Assembly (NCBI RefSeq): GCF_004104075.1
Contig: NZ_QOVK01000003.1
Coordinates: 1 to 64,000 of the forward strand
Length of the DNA: 64,000 bases
Direction of reading: 5' to 3'
Source of the DNA: Leeuwenhoekiella polynyae
GTDB taxonomy: Bacteria > Bacteroidota > Bacteroidia > Flavobacteriales > Flavobacteriaceae
The notes below the pieces were generated by a model. That model was given only the letters and a program-made list of their open reading frames with translations. It was not told where the DNA came from and searched no databases. Of this stretch, positions 28,192 through 37,931 are shown one piece after another (position 1 is the stretch's first letter; each line of letters starts with the position of its first letter). The translations under genes and the position numbers were made by a program.

Positions 28192-29199
28192 CTAAATCGC
28201 AAATTCTTTATGTAATTTTTCGATCTGTTCTGGTCTTCCTATTACAATGAGTATAGAATCTCTTTCGAGCATTAAAGAAGCTTCGGGATTGATGATATAA
28301 TTTCCGTCAGGTGACTTATAGCCTATGATAGAACAACCCGTACGATTTCTTAGGTCAATATCTCGTATAGTACGACTCTCGTGATCAGGACAAACAGCAT
28401 CATAATTTATTTGCTGAACATTTACCCGCCCACCGGTCGCTACCTGCAAATGATCTATAAACTCCAGCAAATCAGGCACAACAACCAGTGAAGCCATATG
28501 ATCACCACCTATTTTATCTGGCATTATCACATTGTTTGCGCCAGCAAATTTTAGTTTTTGATACGTTGTCTCTTCAGAAGCTCTACTTATAATTTTCATT
28601 TTAGAATTAATTTGCCGTGCAGAAAGCACCACAAATAAATTATCAGAATCATTAGGCAATGCAGATATTAAAGTTGCAGCGCGCTCCACCCCTGCTTTTA
28701 TAAGAACCTCATCTTCATTGGCATTACCGGTAACAAAATTTACTTCTTCAGATTGAAATTTATGTACCACCTCTTCATCCAACTCTATGATAACAAAAGG
28801 CTTGTGATAGGTCATTAACTTTTGTGCGGCCTGCTTACCATTACGGCCATAACCTACGATGATCACATGATTATTGAGTTTATCTATTTTCTTCTGCACG
28901 CTGCGCTGTTTTATAAGTTCAAAATTACTTCGGCTTAAAATATATTCTGTTATAATAGAGATCGCATAACCCAGAACGACCACACTTACCAAAATTAATA
29001 TTACTGTAAAAATTTTTGCGGTATCGTTGAGGGGCTGCACTTCTCCAAATCCTACGGTGCTAATGGTAATCATAGTCATATAAACCGCATCGGTCCAAGT
29101 GTACTCTGCAAAAAATCGAAAACCGAAAACCCCCATTGCCAGCATACTTACAATAAGCAGTAAGGCAATATAAATTCGGTTTTTAAAAATGGTAAGCAT
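28192..29199 (-). CDS. Two-helix potassium channel with RCK (TrkA) domains
   Basis: This 335-residue membrane protein has the compact ion-channel layout: helix 1 (residues ~8-28), a pore loop with selectivity filter TVGFG (48-52), and helix 2 (~62-90). A cytoplasmic RCK/TrkA-N domain follows with the Rossmann loop VIIVGYGRNGKQAAQ near residue 112 and VTGNANEDEVL. A TrkA-C-like domain ends the protein. The layout resembles MthK-type ligand-gated K+ channels; the ligand is unknown. It starts 6 nt after the PspC gene ends, so the two are probably co-transcribed. Confidence 0.92.
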   Translation of the reverse strand: MLTIFKNRIYIALLLIVSMLAMGVFGFRFFAEYTWTDAVYMTMITISTVGFGEVQPLNDTAKIFTVILILVSVVVLGYAISIITEYILSRSNFELIKQRSVQKKIDKLNNHVIIVGYGRNGKQAAQKLMTYHKPFVIIELDEEVVHKFQSEEVNFVTGNANEDEVLIKAGVERAATLISALPNDSDNLFVVLSARQINSKMKIISRASEETTYQKLKFAGANNVIMPDKIGGDHMASLVVVPDLLEFIDHLQVATGGRVNVQQINYDAVCPDHESRTIRDIDLRNRTGCSIIGYKSPDGNYIINPEASLMLERDSILIVIGRPEQIEKLHKEFAI

Positions 29200-29205
29200 A
29201 GTTTT

Positions 29206-29424
29206 TTACAAATCAAATACAGATGTACGTTTTGTATAAACCAAATCTTTAAGCTTAAGCCAGAAGGCTAAAACAAGATAAAAAGCAAATCCCAAACCTG
29301 CAGTAGCAAATGAAAGATAAATGAAGAACAAACGCACATTCTTAGCACGTATTCCCATTCGGTCTGCCAGTCGAGACGAAACGTAGAATCCGTTTCTTTC
29401 AAAAAAATGACGCAATTTATGCAT
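29206..29424 (-). CDS. PspC domain membrane protein
   Basis: This 72-residue protein consists mainly of a PspC domain: an N-terminal segment RLADRMGIRAKNVRLFFIYL followed by one transmembrane helix (SFATAGLGFAFYLVLAFWLK). PspC proteins take part in membrane-stress responses in some bacteria, but small stand-alone versions are common in Bacteroidetes and have no assigned role. Its coupling to the K+ channel gene (6 nt apart) suggests a shared membrane function, which is inference. Confidence 0.85.
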   Translation of the reverse strand: MHKLRHFFERNGFYVSSRLADRMGIRAKNVRLFFIYLSFATAGLGFAFYLVLAFWLKLKDLVYTKRTSVFDL

Positions 29425-29479
29425 AACAACTATTCTTATTTACAAAACGTATATCTGCTAAAATAAAGCCTTTGGTTGA

Positions 29480-30739
29480 TTATATCGCTTCATTAAGCAA
29501 ATAATTACGTATCTGACAATGCAAACATTGATTTTGATCACAATACATTTTTTTTAGCTGAATCAACGCCTGACTATGCAAGGCATCTTTCTTAGTTTCT
29601 CTCGATTTTGAAAAGCAATTCATTATGGAATTTTTCTCCTGCGGAAGGTTGAGCATTAATTTAACTAATTCTACTTCTATTAATTGACCCTGAGCTTTTG
29701 CGGTTGCAAACTTTATAGGTGTCAGAGTATTAATTATTAAGATATTTATAAATGCCGGAGTATTTATTTAGATCGCTTTTATGAATCTTGCCAAAGTAAT
29801 ACTGTGTTTCCCAATAGAAAGAAGTCTCTATTTTAAATAACTCTTGCACTTGGGCTCTCGTTTTTGCAGCTATAACTAAACTGAACAAATCAGTACGCTG
29901 CTCATAAAATTGAGCGAGTTGAGACAATCGAATAGTAGGAAAATTAGGCGGTCGCAATTTGTAGAACTGCACTTTTTGATTAATTCCAGTAACTAGCTGA
30001 TACTTATGCTTATTGTATTCACATTCTTCCTTCCAGCTTCCAGGCTCTTGTTCTTCTGCTGTTTCCGACAATAATCCTGCAAGTCCTAGCAATACAATCT
30101 CCAATTGATCTTTTTGTAAACCTAATTTTCTTATGATTTTAAAATCTAAAACTGAAGCTAAAGCTTCAAAAGCATCGGCATTGATTACTGTACCAAAGTT
30201 ACGGGCAAGCATTGCAAACAAAACTGCTTCCCAATTACCATTTTTGCTAGCGATCTATTTTTCGACCTGCAAAACCTTTTGCTCTAAGCGCTCAAAAAAT
30301 CAGGAACTTCTTTAAATCTAGATTCACAATTGATAAAATTGTAGATCTTCGATTCTAGTAAATGTTGGTAATTATTCAGCAATTCATCATTCACCTTATC
30401 GGTGAGAATAAGCGTTGGGATTTGTGCGTCAACTTTATCAAAAACAGTACAATCATATTCCCAAACCACGTGCAGGATTACATTTTCGTAAGCAGGATCC
30501 TGCTGGTGATTATGTAGATACCAATCCGAACTTTTTATGCGAAATTCAACGTTACCCGCCCATAACTGATCATCAATTCCCACCTGAGCATTAAAAAAAT
30601 CAGGGCCTGCAAGTTGATTATGCATACCTGTTTTTATGATCTGAAGTTTTTTACCACAAACTGTTTGAAGCTTTGAAGTTGAAGCTGCACCGTCAAATTT
30701 TCGGCAGTTCCAAAGATGATGTAAAAAGGCCTCTTTCAT
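29480..30739 (-). pseudogene. Broken DUF2851 family gene
   Basis: An intact DUF2851 protein has about 425 residues. Here the ATG at 30739 opens a normal N-terminus (MKEAFLHHLWNCRKFDGAAS, then AGPDFFNAQVGIDDQLWAGN) but the frame ends at 30284 after a deletion near 30290. The next frame has a TAG at 30255-30257 before resuming as NWEAVLFAMLARNFGTVINA. That piece ends at 29730, and the C-terminus continues in yet another frame (INTLTPIKFATAKAQGQLIE to CLHCQIRNYLLNEAI) to the stop at 29480-29482. At least three lesions are present. The family has no known function. Confidence 0.85.
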
Positions 30740-30822
30740 TAGCTTAAAGTTAAAGCAATTTTAGCATAACCTTAATAGCTTCAACGCTTAAGCCTCTGTA
30801 ATTTTAAAAAAAATAAAAAACT

Positions 30823-31350
30823 ATGAAAAATTCAATTCTAACTTTAGCATTTGCAACAACCCTAATTTTCACATCTTGTGTAGATCGAAAAACTTCAGAT
30901 AATGGGGAGGTAGAGCTCAAATCACAGTCTGAACAAGTTACGCCAGAAGATATGTATCAAACCTCAGGAAAAGAAGATGCTGATAACCCTGAAGATCTTA
31001 CAGAAATCAACAGCGCTAAAAAAGTAATCAATGATTATTTTGATGCATTAAGTCGCGGAGAAACTGCCGAAGCTTACCAAGAAATGTCTCAGACAAGTGA
31101 TCGCGGTACATCTTCTGAATTTGCTGAAAAGCATTCAAATATTGAAACAGTAACCTTAAGTTTTACTGAAGATCCAAAAGTAACCTCTGGAGCAGAAGGT
31201 ACCGATGTAAAAATGCCTCTTAGATATACTATTAAAACCAAACAGGGAAATACTGAAACCTACAACGGCTCTGTAATGGTCGTAAAAAAGAACAAAGAAG
31301 ATGCTGACTATAAAATACAAGGCATGACTATGACGCGGGAAGACAGTTAA
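30823..31350 (+). CDS. Predicted lipoprotein of unknown function
   Basis: This 175-residue protein has a lipoprotein signal peptide (MKNSILTLAFATTLIFTSCV) with the lipid-attachment Cys at 19. The mature part is acidic and Ser/Glu-rich at first, then forms a compact NTF2-like or DUF4878-like alpha/beta domain (INDYFDALSRGETAEAYQEM onward to DADYKIQGMTM). The fold assignment is an impression from pattern, not a proven match. It is convergent with the next gene, with only 4 nt between stops. Confidence 0.75.
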   Translation: MKNSILTLAFATTLIFTSCVDRKTSDNGEVELKSQSEQVTPEDMYQTSGKEDADNPEDLTEINSAKKVINDYFDALSRGETAEAYQEMSQTSDRGTSSEFAEKHSNIETVTLSFTEDPKVTSGAEGTDVKMPLRYTIKTKQGNTETYNGSVMVVKKNKEDADYKIQGMTMTREDS

Positions 31351-31354
31351 TACA

Positions 31355-32335
31355 TTAATCTATAAATCCTTTTTCGCGCATCCAGTTGTCGTTATACATT
31401 TTGCCAACATAGCGGCTGCCATGATCGTGAAAAAGGATTACTACAACATCACCTTCTTTAAAATGTTCTTTTAACTGCAGTAAACCTTTAATCGCTGCCC
31501 CTGCAGAATTACCTAAGAAAAAACCTTCTTCTTTTGCCAAACGCTGTGTATAGACTGCGGCATCTTTATCAGTTACTTTGGTAAAGCCATCAATGATTTT
31601 AAAATCTACATTTTTAGGTAAAATATCTTCTCCTATTCCTTCGGTTATGTATGGGTAAATTTCATTCTCATCAAAAATTCCGGTTTCGTGATATTTTTTA
31701 AATACCGAACCGTAAGTGTCTATCCCCCATATTTTGATATCGGGGTTTTTCATTTTTAAATACTTTCCCACACCAGATATTGTTCCTCCAGTGCCTACAC
31801 CAGCTATAAAATGGGTTATTTTACCAGCTGTTTGTTCCCAAATTTCAGGTCCTGTGGATTCAAAATGTGCCTCAGCATTCGCGGGATTATCGTATTGATT
31901 CACATACCAAGAGTTTGGCGTTTCTTGTGCTAAGCGCTTCGAAGTACTATAATACGATTGGGGATCATCTGGCGCTACATCTGTGGGACAAACAACAACT
32001 TCGCATCCTACCGCTTTAAGAATGTCTATTTTTTCTTTGCTCTGCTTATCAGAAATTACACAAACCATTTTATAGCCTTTTACGATAGCGACGAGTGCGA
32101 GGCCCATACCTGTGTTTCCAGAAGTCCCTTCAATAATTGTTCCGCCAGGTTTTAGATCTCCAGAAGCTTCAGCGGCTTCAACCATTTTTAAAGCCATTCT
32201 ATCTTTAACAGAATTACCCGGATTGAAGGTCTCATATTTCGCTAAAACCAAACACGGTAATTCTGCGGTAAGCTTATTTAGTTTTACGAGTGGAGTATTG
32301 CCTATTGTCTCTAAAATATTTTCGGCATAATGCAT
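31355..32335 (-). CDS. PLP-dependent cysteine synthase / cystathionine beta-synthase family enzyme
   Basis: This 326-residue enzyme is a fold type II PLP protein. The PLP lysine is Lys44 in NPGNSVKDRM, the substrate loop is EGTSGNTG and the phosphate loop is GVGTGGTISGVG. The C-terminal HDHGSRYVGKMYNDNWM is more like catalytic domains of cystathionine beta-synthase than CysK, although the regulatory CBS pair is absent. It likely makes or uses cysteine or cystathionine. I chose the ATG at 32335 (MHYAENILETIGNTPLVKLN); extending upstream needs a TTG start. Confidence 0.88.
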   Translation of the reverse strand: MHYAENILETIGNTPLVKLNKLTAELPCLVLAKYETFNPGNSVKDRMALKMVEAAEASGDLKPGGTIIEGTSGNTGMGLALVAIVKGYKMVCVISDKQSKEKIDILKAVGCEVVVCPTDVAPDDPQSYYSTSKRLAQETPNSWYVNQYDNPANAEAHFESTGPEIWEQTAGKITHFIAGVGTGGTISGVGKYLKMKNPDIKIWGIDTYGSVFKKYHETGIFDENEIYPYITEGIGEDILPKNVDFKIIDGFTKVTDKDAAVYTQRLAKEEGFFLGNSAGAAIKGLLQLKEHFKEGDVVVILFHDHGSRYVGKMYNDNWMREKGFID

Positions 32336-32493
32336 AAAAATGGGATTTTTAAGTAGGACTTGTTTTAAGTACTTTTTAACCAAAACGACCTTCTGTTATC
32401 TATTTTCAAAAAATAGATATTAAAAACGAAATTTTATACCGATTTAACAACATTTTGATTTTTCAACCTGAAATTCAGTAAAGAGTTTCTTCC

Positions 32494-33156
32494 CTATTTA
32501 GAACCAAGCTTTTGCTTTGATCTTGCACTGCCTCTTCTCACTTTAAGGATGTAATAAATAATAAAAGTATTTCCTATAATAGATGGCAAAATCCAAACCC
32601 ACAATCCCGGTATTCTCATACCTGCAACTAAAAATGCAGTCACTGATGCGATATAGGCACCTGTAATCTTACCTATATGTTGTGTGAGCCACGCTGTTTT
32701 TGTACGAAAAGGATTTTTCAAAAATCGATAATCCTGAAAGCATAATGCTAGAGCCAAAATCCCAAAAAAGATAAAAAGGATTTTATTACCAAAAATCTCC
32801 AGCATCCCGCTTACAATCATCAGAACTGCAAGCACTGCCATACTAATGGTTAGGCTCCAGTCAGTTTTAGACACTTTAGCTTTTTTAGATTTAAAACGCA
32901 AAGTTCTATTTCCTACCAAAACCATATAAATGGTAAACAAACCGATTAAAAATAAGAAAGAATTATAATGCCCAGGCATACTTGCTACCGGTAAAGAAAG
33001 CCCGGAACTCACTAGCATTCCAATTGTAAAAAACTTACCTGATTTTCTGTGAATTTTGCTTCCTTTCTTAGCAACTAAACTCAACGTGCCCGAAAGAAGG
33101 CCTATACCGCCAAAGAATGCGTGAATATAAATAACGATGGTGATTGCTGTTTCCAT
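32494..33156 (-). CDS. DUF2306-like integral membrane protein
   Basis: This 220-residue protein has about six to seven hydrophobic helices, beginning AITIVIYIHAFFGGIGLLSG. The second helix is followed by KKGSKIHRKSGKFFTIGMLV, the conserved basic loop with a His seen in DUF2306 proteins, and the C-terminus is highly basic. No enzymatic motif can be named. It stands alone between the cysteine-synthase-like gene and the FtsX-type permease. Confidence 0.7.
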   Translation of the reverse strand: METAITIVIYIHAFFGGIGLLSGTLSLVAKKGSKIHRKSGKFFTIGMLVSSGLSLPVASMPGHYNSFLFLIGLFTIYMVLVGNRTLRFKSKKAKVSKTDWSLTISMAVLAVLMIVSGMLEIFGNKILFIFFGILALALCFQDYRFLKNPFRTKTAWLTQHIGKITGAYIASVTAFLVAGMRIPGLWVWILPSIIGNTFIIYYILKVRRGSARSKQKLGSK

Positions 33157-33289
33157 AATTGAGTGGTTTGATTGTTCTCTTCAAAAATGAAAACATTTGA
33201 GGAAGCTAAATATTCAAACTAACCCAACTGTAAAATCTCAATACTCAACTGTAAAATGAAAAGGCTTTCTATTTACAGAAGCTCAAAAC

Positions 33290-34519
33290 TTAATCAAACT
33301 TAATAGTCTTTACCGGAGAAATACGGGTAATAACATAAGAAGGTACCAATAACATTACCGCACATAAAAGAAAGGTACCCATATTGAGAAGTAAAATATA
33401 ATACCAATCTATATAGACCGGAGCCTCGCTTACATAATAGGTTTCAGGATTGAGGGTAATGAACCCAAAATACTTTTGAAGAAACAACAACCCAAGACCT
33501 ATGATATTTCCCCAAAATAAGCCCACGCCAACTAGATAAAGTGCATTGTACATAAATATCTTGCGAATACTCCAATTATTTGCCCCCAGCGCTTTTAGAA
33601 CACCTACCATAGGTGTACGTTCTAAGATCAATACCAGAAGCGCAACGATCATATTGATACCGGCAACTATTATCATTACAACAATGATCAATGCGATGTT
33701 GAAATCAAACAAAGATAACCACTCAAAAATGCTGTAGTATTTCTGTGTAATGGTCATCGTATTTAAAAATGAATCTGTGTTCTGATAGATTTCCCTGCCT
33801 ATTTCATCGAGGCGATCAAAATCATTTACAAACATCTCAAAAGCGCCCACCTGATCATCTTCCCAGTTATTTAGTTTTTGAATATGACGAATATCTGCAA
33901 ACAAAAAACTCTCATCAAACTCCTGAAAACCGCTATTATAAATACCAACGATATCAAATCTTCGGTTTAAAAATCCTCCATCTTCTTTCAGAAAAAACAC
34001 AATGACTTTATCGCCATTCTTAAAACCTAACCGGTTGGCTAGATATTGACTAACGAGTATTTCAGTATTTAATTTATTTTTATAATCCGGGATTCTTCCT
34101 TCTACGAGAAAATCTTCCATATAATCCCAGCGGTAATCGTCACCAACCCCTTTTACAATAATGCCCTCAAAATCTGTAGGAGTTCTAATCACACCGGCCT
34201 TAGTAGCAGTAACCTGCACGTGTGTAACTTCTGGCACCGCATCAAAATCAGGATAAAAAGGTTGATCTTTAGGAATAGGATTGAGCGTGATATCGCTATT
34301 ATTTCCATCAAATTGAGAGACGATCACATCTCCATTAAAGGCAGAAACCTTTTCTTTTATCTTTTGCTGGAGCCCCACACCAGTAGCAATGGTAATCATC
34401 ATCATAACCATCCCCAGAATAATGGCGATAATTGCGATTTTAATTATAGGTGTCGAAGCAGTACTTTTATACTTCTTAGCGCCAATTATGCGTTTAGCTG
34501 TAAAATATTCAAAATTCAA
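33290..34519 (-). CDS. ABC transporter permease, FtsX/LolC-E type
   Basis: This protein has about 409 residues. The region has no suitable ATG; I place the start at a TTG (34519) that opens LNFEYFTAKRIIGAKKYKST, because relatives begin at that point and a TACTTTTG -7 element lies 24 nt upstream. Topology is one N-terminal helix (IIKIAIIAIILGMVMMMITI), a large periplasmic MacB-like domain of about 200 residues and three C-terminal helices with the FtsX signature region (IALIIVVMIIVAGINMIVAL). Such permeases move lipoproteins or other hydrophobic cargo using an ATPase that is not encoded next to it. Confidence 0.85.
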   Translation of the reverse strand: MNFEYFTAKRIIGAKKYKSTASTPIIKIAIIAIILGMVMMMITIATGVGLQQKIKEKVSAFNGDVIVSQFDGNNSDITLNPIPKDQPFYPDFDAVPEVTHVQVTATKAGVIRTPTDFEGIIVKGVGDDYRWDYMEDFLVEGRIPDYKNKLNTEILVSQYLANRLGFKNGDKVIVFFLKEDGGFLNRRFDIVGIYNSGFQEFDESFLFADIRHIQKLNNWEDDQVGAFEMFVNDFDRLDEIGREIYQNTDSFLNTMTITQKYYSIFEWLSLFDFNIALIIVVMIIVAGINMIVALLVLILERTPMVGVLKALGANNWSIRKIFMYNALYLVGVGLFWGNIIGLGLLFLQKYFGFITLNPETYYVSEAPVYIDWYYILLLNMGTFLLCAVMLLVPSYVITRISPVKTIKFD

Positions 34520-34526
34520 TCGTCCT

Positions 34527-35801
34527 ATGGCGTTTCGTTTGCTCAAAAGTACCCTTTTTTTAGTTTTTGTAATTGCTATTTCCTGCGGAAACCATTCCGG
34601 GAATAAAAATCAAATTCAAAACAAGTCAAGTAAAAACGCTAAACCTGGAGATTCAACTTCGGTTATAGAAAATAAAAGATTGGTCTTGGGAGCCAATCGT
34701 ACCGAAGCATATTTACCACTTATAGCAGATAAACGCGTAGCGGTTGTAGGAAACCCGAGCTCACTTATCCTAAAAAAAGAATTGCCTAACGGCGAAAAGA
34801 TATATGTACACTTAGTAGATTCTCTCTTAAGCTTGAATCAAAACCTGGTTAAAGTATTTTCTCCAGAACACGGTTTTAGAGGAAAAGCCGATGCCGGGGA
34901 AGCCGTTAAAGACGGTAAAGATCCTAAAACCGGACTACCAGTAATTTCTCTTTATGGAACTAATAAAAAACCAAAAACCGAACAATTAAAAGATGTTGAC
35001 ATTCTTGTTTTTGATATTCAAGATGTGGGTGTGCGTTTTTATACGTATATCGCCACACTACATTATGTGATGCAGGCTGCTGCTGAAGCTAATATACCTG
35101 TGGTTGTTTTAGATAGGCCTAACCCTAATGGAAGCTATGTTGATGGACCAGTGATGGAAGCTGCTCACACCAGTTTTCTGGGAATGCACGCCGGTGTTCC
35201 GCTTGTTCACGGAATGACACTAGGAGAATATGCACAGATGATGGCAAAAGAACACTGGTTGAAAACCGAAAAAACAGTGGGCCTTACCATTATCCCAATG
35301 AAAAACTATGTTCACGAAATGCAGTATTCGTTACCGGTACGCCCTTCTCCTAATTTACCAAATGATCAGGCTGTGATGCTTTATCCCAGTTTAGGACTTT
35401 GCGAAGGAACTACTCTAAATGCTGGTCGTGGTACCGAAATGCAATTTCAAATAATAGGCGCTCCTTATCTACCAAAGGAAACTTATAAATTGAATTATAC
35501 GCCCGCTCCTAATTTTGGTTCTAAGAGCCCTAAGTTTAACGGCGAACTTTGTCACGGACTAGACCTAAGAACTGTAGACCCATTACATGAAGTTGACCTT
35601 ACCTTTATCATAAATGCGTATCGTGATTATACTGAGAAAGAAGCCTTTTTTAATACAAAGAATTTTACGGCACATGCGGGTACCGCACAATTACAAAAAC
35701 AAATTGAGGCCGGTGCTTCTATGGAAGAGATAAGAGCTAGCTGGCATTCAGCCACGCAAGACTTTCTAAAAATTCGATCAAAATATTTGCTTTACGACTA
35801 G
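34527..35801 (+). CDS. namZ: DUF1343 lipoprotein, NamZ-type exo-beta-N-acetylmuramidase
   Basis: This 424-residue protein is a DUF1343 member. The characterised relative NamZ releases N-acetylmuramic acid from the non-reducing end of peptidoglycan fragments. I chose the ATG at 34527 because it opens a lipoprotein signal (MAFRLLKSTLFLVFVIAISC, Cys at 20); a longer frame upstream lacks this. Conserved stretches include FSPEHGFRGKADAGE, VFDIQDVGVRFYTYIATLHY, VLDRPNPNGSYVDGPVME and CEGTTLNAGRGTEMQFQIIG. It is divergent from the FtsX-type permease; the starts are 7 nt apart, so its promoter must lie inside that gene. Confidence 0.88.
   Translation: MAFRLLKSTLFLVFVIAISCGNHSGNKNQIQNKSSKNAKPGDSTSVIENKRLVLGANRTEAYLPLIADKRVAVVGNPSSLILKKELPNGEKIYVHLVDSLLSLNQNLVKVFSPEHGFRGKADAGEAVKDGKDPKTGLPVISLYGTNKKPKTEQLKDVDILVFDIQDVGVRFYTYIATLHYVMQAAAEANIPVVVLDRPNPNGSYVDGPVMEAAHTSFLGMHAGVPLVHGMTLGEYAQMMAKEHWLKTEKTVGLTIIPMKNYVHEMQYSLPVRPSPNLPNDQAVMLYPSLGLCEGTTLNAGRGTEMQFQIIGAPYLPKETYKLNYTPAPNFGSKSPKFNGELCHGLDLRTVDPLHEVDLTFIINAYRDYTEKEAFFNTKNFTAHAGTAQLQKQIEAGASMEEIRASWHSATQDFLKIRSKYLLYD
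34544..34551 (-). promoter_or_regulatory. -7 element supporting the TTG start of the FtsX-type permease
   Basis: The minus strand reads TACTTTTG (TAnnTTTG) 24 nt before the TTG at 34519. A more upstream TTG at 34546 would overlap this element and is therefore unlikely to be the start. Confidence 0.5.
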
Positions 35802-36041
35802 ATCGAGCTGTATTACTGCTTTTTTGGCAAATAGGAAACTTGAGCTACACTTTTAATTCACGATCAACCATTGATAACCGTACGACTAGAAAGTACAAAA
35901 TCTCCGAAAACGTTGTTCTAAATTAAATTACCTCAAATAAGTATAAAATTAACTTTTTAAACGATTCAGTTTATTTAAATTTAACCTCCTACATTATAAA
36001 CATTTAGCGCACAAAGCTGCCTTATTTTAAAATTCGATATA

Positions 36042-36419
36042 ATGAAATCGTTTATTATACTAATTTTCGCCTTGTTTTTCACAAGTGCTTTTTATGGACA
36101 ACGTTTATTTGGTACCGTAACAGATGCCAAAACTGATGAACCTATAGCCGGTGTTAATGTATTTATCAAATCAATTAAAAAAGGTGTAACCTCAAAAAAT
36201 AACGGTATTTTCTATTTTGAACAGGCTCACGGTCTAACAAAACAAGACACTATACTTTTTAATATGGTAGGGTATCAAACACTTAAGCTAACACTTGAGC
36301 AATATGAGATGCTTGATAAAAAAGTAAAACTTGTTGAAGAGAACTTCACACGCAATCGTTCTAGTAACGCAACGGGTCGTATTATAACATTAGGTAAATC
36401 TAATAACAGCATAAAATAA
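36042..36419 (+). CDS. Carboxypeptidase-D-like regulatory domain protein, exported
   Basis: This 125-residue protein has a signal peptide (MKSFIILIFALFFTSAFYGQ) followed by one CarboxypepD_reg-like beta-sandwich (LFGTVTDAKTDEPIAGVNVF to DTILFNMVGYQTLKLTLEQY). In TonB-dependent transporters this domain is an N-terminal extension; here it stands alone with a short basic tail. Function is unknown. It ends at a strong terminator at 36471-36497. Confidence 0.8.
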   Translation: MKSFIILIFALFFTSAFYGQRLFGTVTDAKTDEPIAGVNVFIKSIKKGVTSKNNGIFYFEQAHGLTKQDTILFNMVGYQTLKLTLEQYEMLDKKVKLVEENFTRNRSSNATGRIITLGKSNNSIK

Positions 36420-36470
36420 TAGTGTTAACTATAGTACTGAATGCTATTTTAAACATTCCTCAGTAAATTT

Positions 36471-36497
36471 AAGCCTCGGTCGTACCGAGGCTTTTCA
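36471..36497 (+). terminator. Intrinsic terminator after the small exported gene
   Basis: AAGCCTCGGT pairs perfectly with ACCGAGGCTT around a CGT loop, followed by TTCATTT. It lies about 50 nt after the stop at 36419 and just before the serine hydrolase gene. Confidence 0.85.
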
Positions 36498-36511
36498 TTT
36501 AAATACATCTT

Positions 36512-37792
36512 ATGAAAATCCAATTAACTAACGCTTTGCTCTTCTTTTTCTTAATCATTAGCTCATCACTAACTGCTCAGCAAAGTCAGGTATTACCCAA
36601 AGTAAATCCAGAAGAAGCAGGTATGAGTTCAAACCGTTTCGCTTATTTAGATAGCATTGCTATCGCAGCAATTAAAGATCAGCAAGTACCGGGTTTAGTA
36701 GCCTTAGTCGCGCGCAATGGCAAGATCGTATATCATAAAGCTTTTGGCACAGCCAATGCCAAAGGAGAACTTCTGGATTTCAATTCAATTTTTAGAATTG
36801 CTTCCCAAACCAAAGCCATTACTTCAACAGCGGTAATGATGTTATGGGAACGAGGAGAATTTCAGTTAGATGATCCTATTTCAAAATATATTCCTGAATT
36901 TGAAAACGAACAGGTTTTAGATTCCCTGCTACCTGACGGAACATACACTACTAAGCCTGCAACACGTCCTATAACGATTAGACACTTACTTACTCATACT
37001 TCAGGTTTGGGTTACGGCGAGATAGATGGAGACCCGCGTTTTAAACAAATATATAGCGATGCCGGAGTAACAGACCTCTTTACAACTGATGGAATACAAA
37101 TTGAGGAAAGTGTAAAAAAAATTGCCAAATTACCATTGCATCATAATCCCGGTGAGAAATTCACCTATAGCGAAGGACTCGATGTTTTAGGATATTTTGT
37201 AGAAATCATATCGGGTAAACCGCTTGATAAATTCTTTAAGACAGAGATTTTTGAGCCGCTTAAAATGCAAAACACCTATTTCTATTTGCCAAAAGAAAAA
37301 CGTGATCAGTTGGTTTCTGTACAAACCAAAAATGAGGGCAATTGGGTAGATTTCCCCACTACTTTTTACGATCCTGATTATCCTAAAAAAGGTAAAATGA
37401 CTTTCTTTTCTGGTGGTGCTGGTTTATCAAGTACTCCAGTTGATTATGCACAGTTTTTGCAAATGTACCTTAATAAAGGCACACTCAACGGACATCGCTT
37501 GTTGAGCAGAACAACGGTAGATTTTATCCTGAGTAATCAGATAGGTGACATCTGGAAAGGTAAGGGATCGTATCACGGTTTAGCCTTTAGCGTAGTCGAT
37601 GATTTGGGCGCTGCCAAAGGTGGGAAAGGAAGTCCCCGCACATTTGAGTGGGGTGGTTATTTCAACACTCAGTATTTCGCGGATCCTGAAGAAAACCTAA
37701 TTGGTATTATTATGAAGCAGACTCAAAAAGTAAGCGGAGATGAAACCAGTTGGAAATTCAGAAATATTGTCTTTTCATCAATTGATGATTAA
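36512..37792 (+). CDS. Serine hydrolase, class C beta-lactamase family
   Basis: This 426-residue exported protein has a signal peptide (MKIQLTNALLFFFLIISSSL, cleaved near TAQ). The penicillin-binding-like domain has the SxxK nucleophile motif SQTK at 98-101, preceded by the usual NSIFRIAS, and HTSGLGYG around 162. The second catalytic motif is YSE at 219-221, where beta-lactamases have YxN and many esterases of this family have YSN. The C-terminal third motif is not clear-cut (GGYFNTQYF). It is more likely an esterase or D-aminopeptidase than a resistance enzyme. Confidence 0.85.
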   Translation: MKIQLTNALLFFFLIISSSLTAQQSQVLPKVNPEEAGMSSNRFAYLDSIAIAAIKDQQVPGLVALVARNGKIVYHKAFGTANAKGELLDFNSIFRIASQTKAITSTAVMMLWERGEFQLDDPISKYIPEFENEQVLDSLLPDGTYTTKPATRPITIRHLLTHTSGLGYGEIDGDPRFKQIYSDAGVTDLFTTDGIQIEESVKKIAKLPLHHNPGEKFTYSEGLDVLGYFVEIISGKPLDKFFKTEIFEPLKMQNTYFYLPKEKRDQLVSVQTKNEGNWVDFPTTFYDPDYPKKGKMTFFSGGAGLSSTPVDYAQFLQMYLNKGTLNGHRLLSRTTVDFILSNQIGDIWKGKGSYHGLAFSVVDDLGAAKGGKGSPRTFEWGGYFNTQYFADPEENLIGIIMKQTQKVSGDETSWKFRNIVFSSIDD

Positions 37793-37875
37793 TTCTATTT
37801 TTTCGCCTCTTTTTTTGATTACATGATAATAATTCAATTTATAAGGGTTAAATCCACGACTTCTTTCGATACGTT

Positions 37876-37883
37876 TAAATTTG
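37876..37883 (+). promoter_or_regulatory. Candidate -7 element for the M28 peptidase gene
   Basis: TAAATTTG matches TAnnTTTG, 48 nt before the ATG at 37932. No good -33 element is seen. Confidence 0.4.
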
Positions 37884-37931
37884 ATACCTAATTTTAGGCC
37901 ATAACTAATAAAAGCACTCAAAAACATTCAA

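Noticed and set aside
36512-37792. Class C beta-lactamase as antibiotic resistance
   Set aside because: Only the SxxK motif is canonical; YSE replaces YxN and the third motif is unclear, so an esterase or peptidase is more likely.
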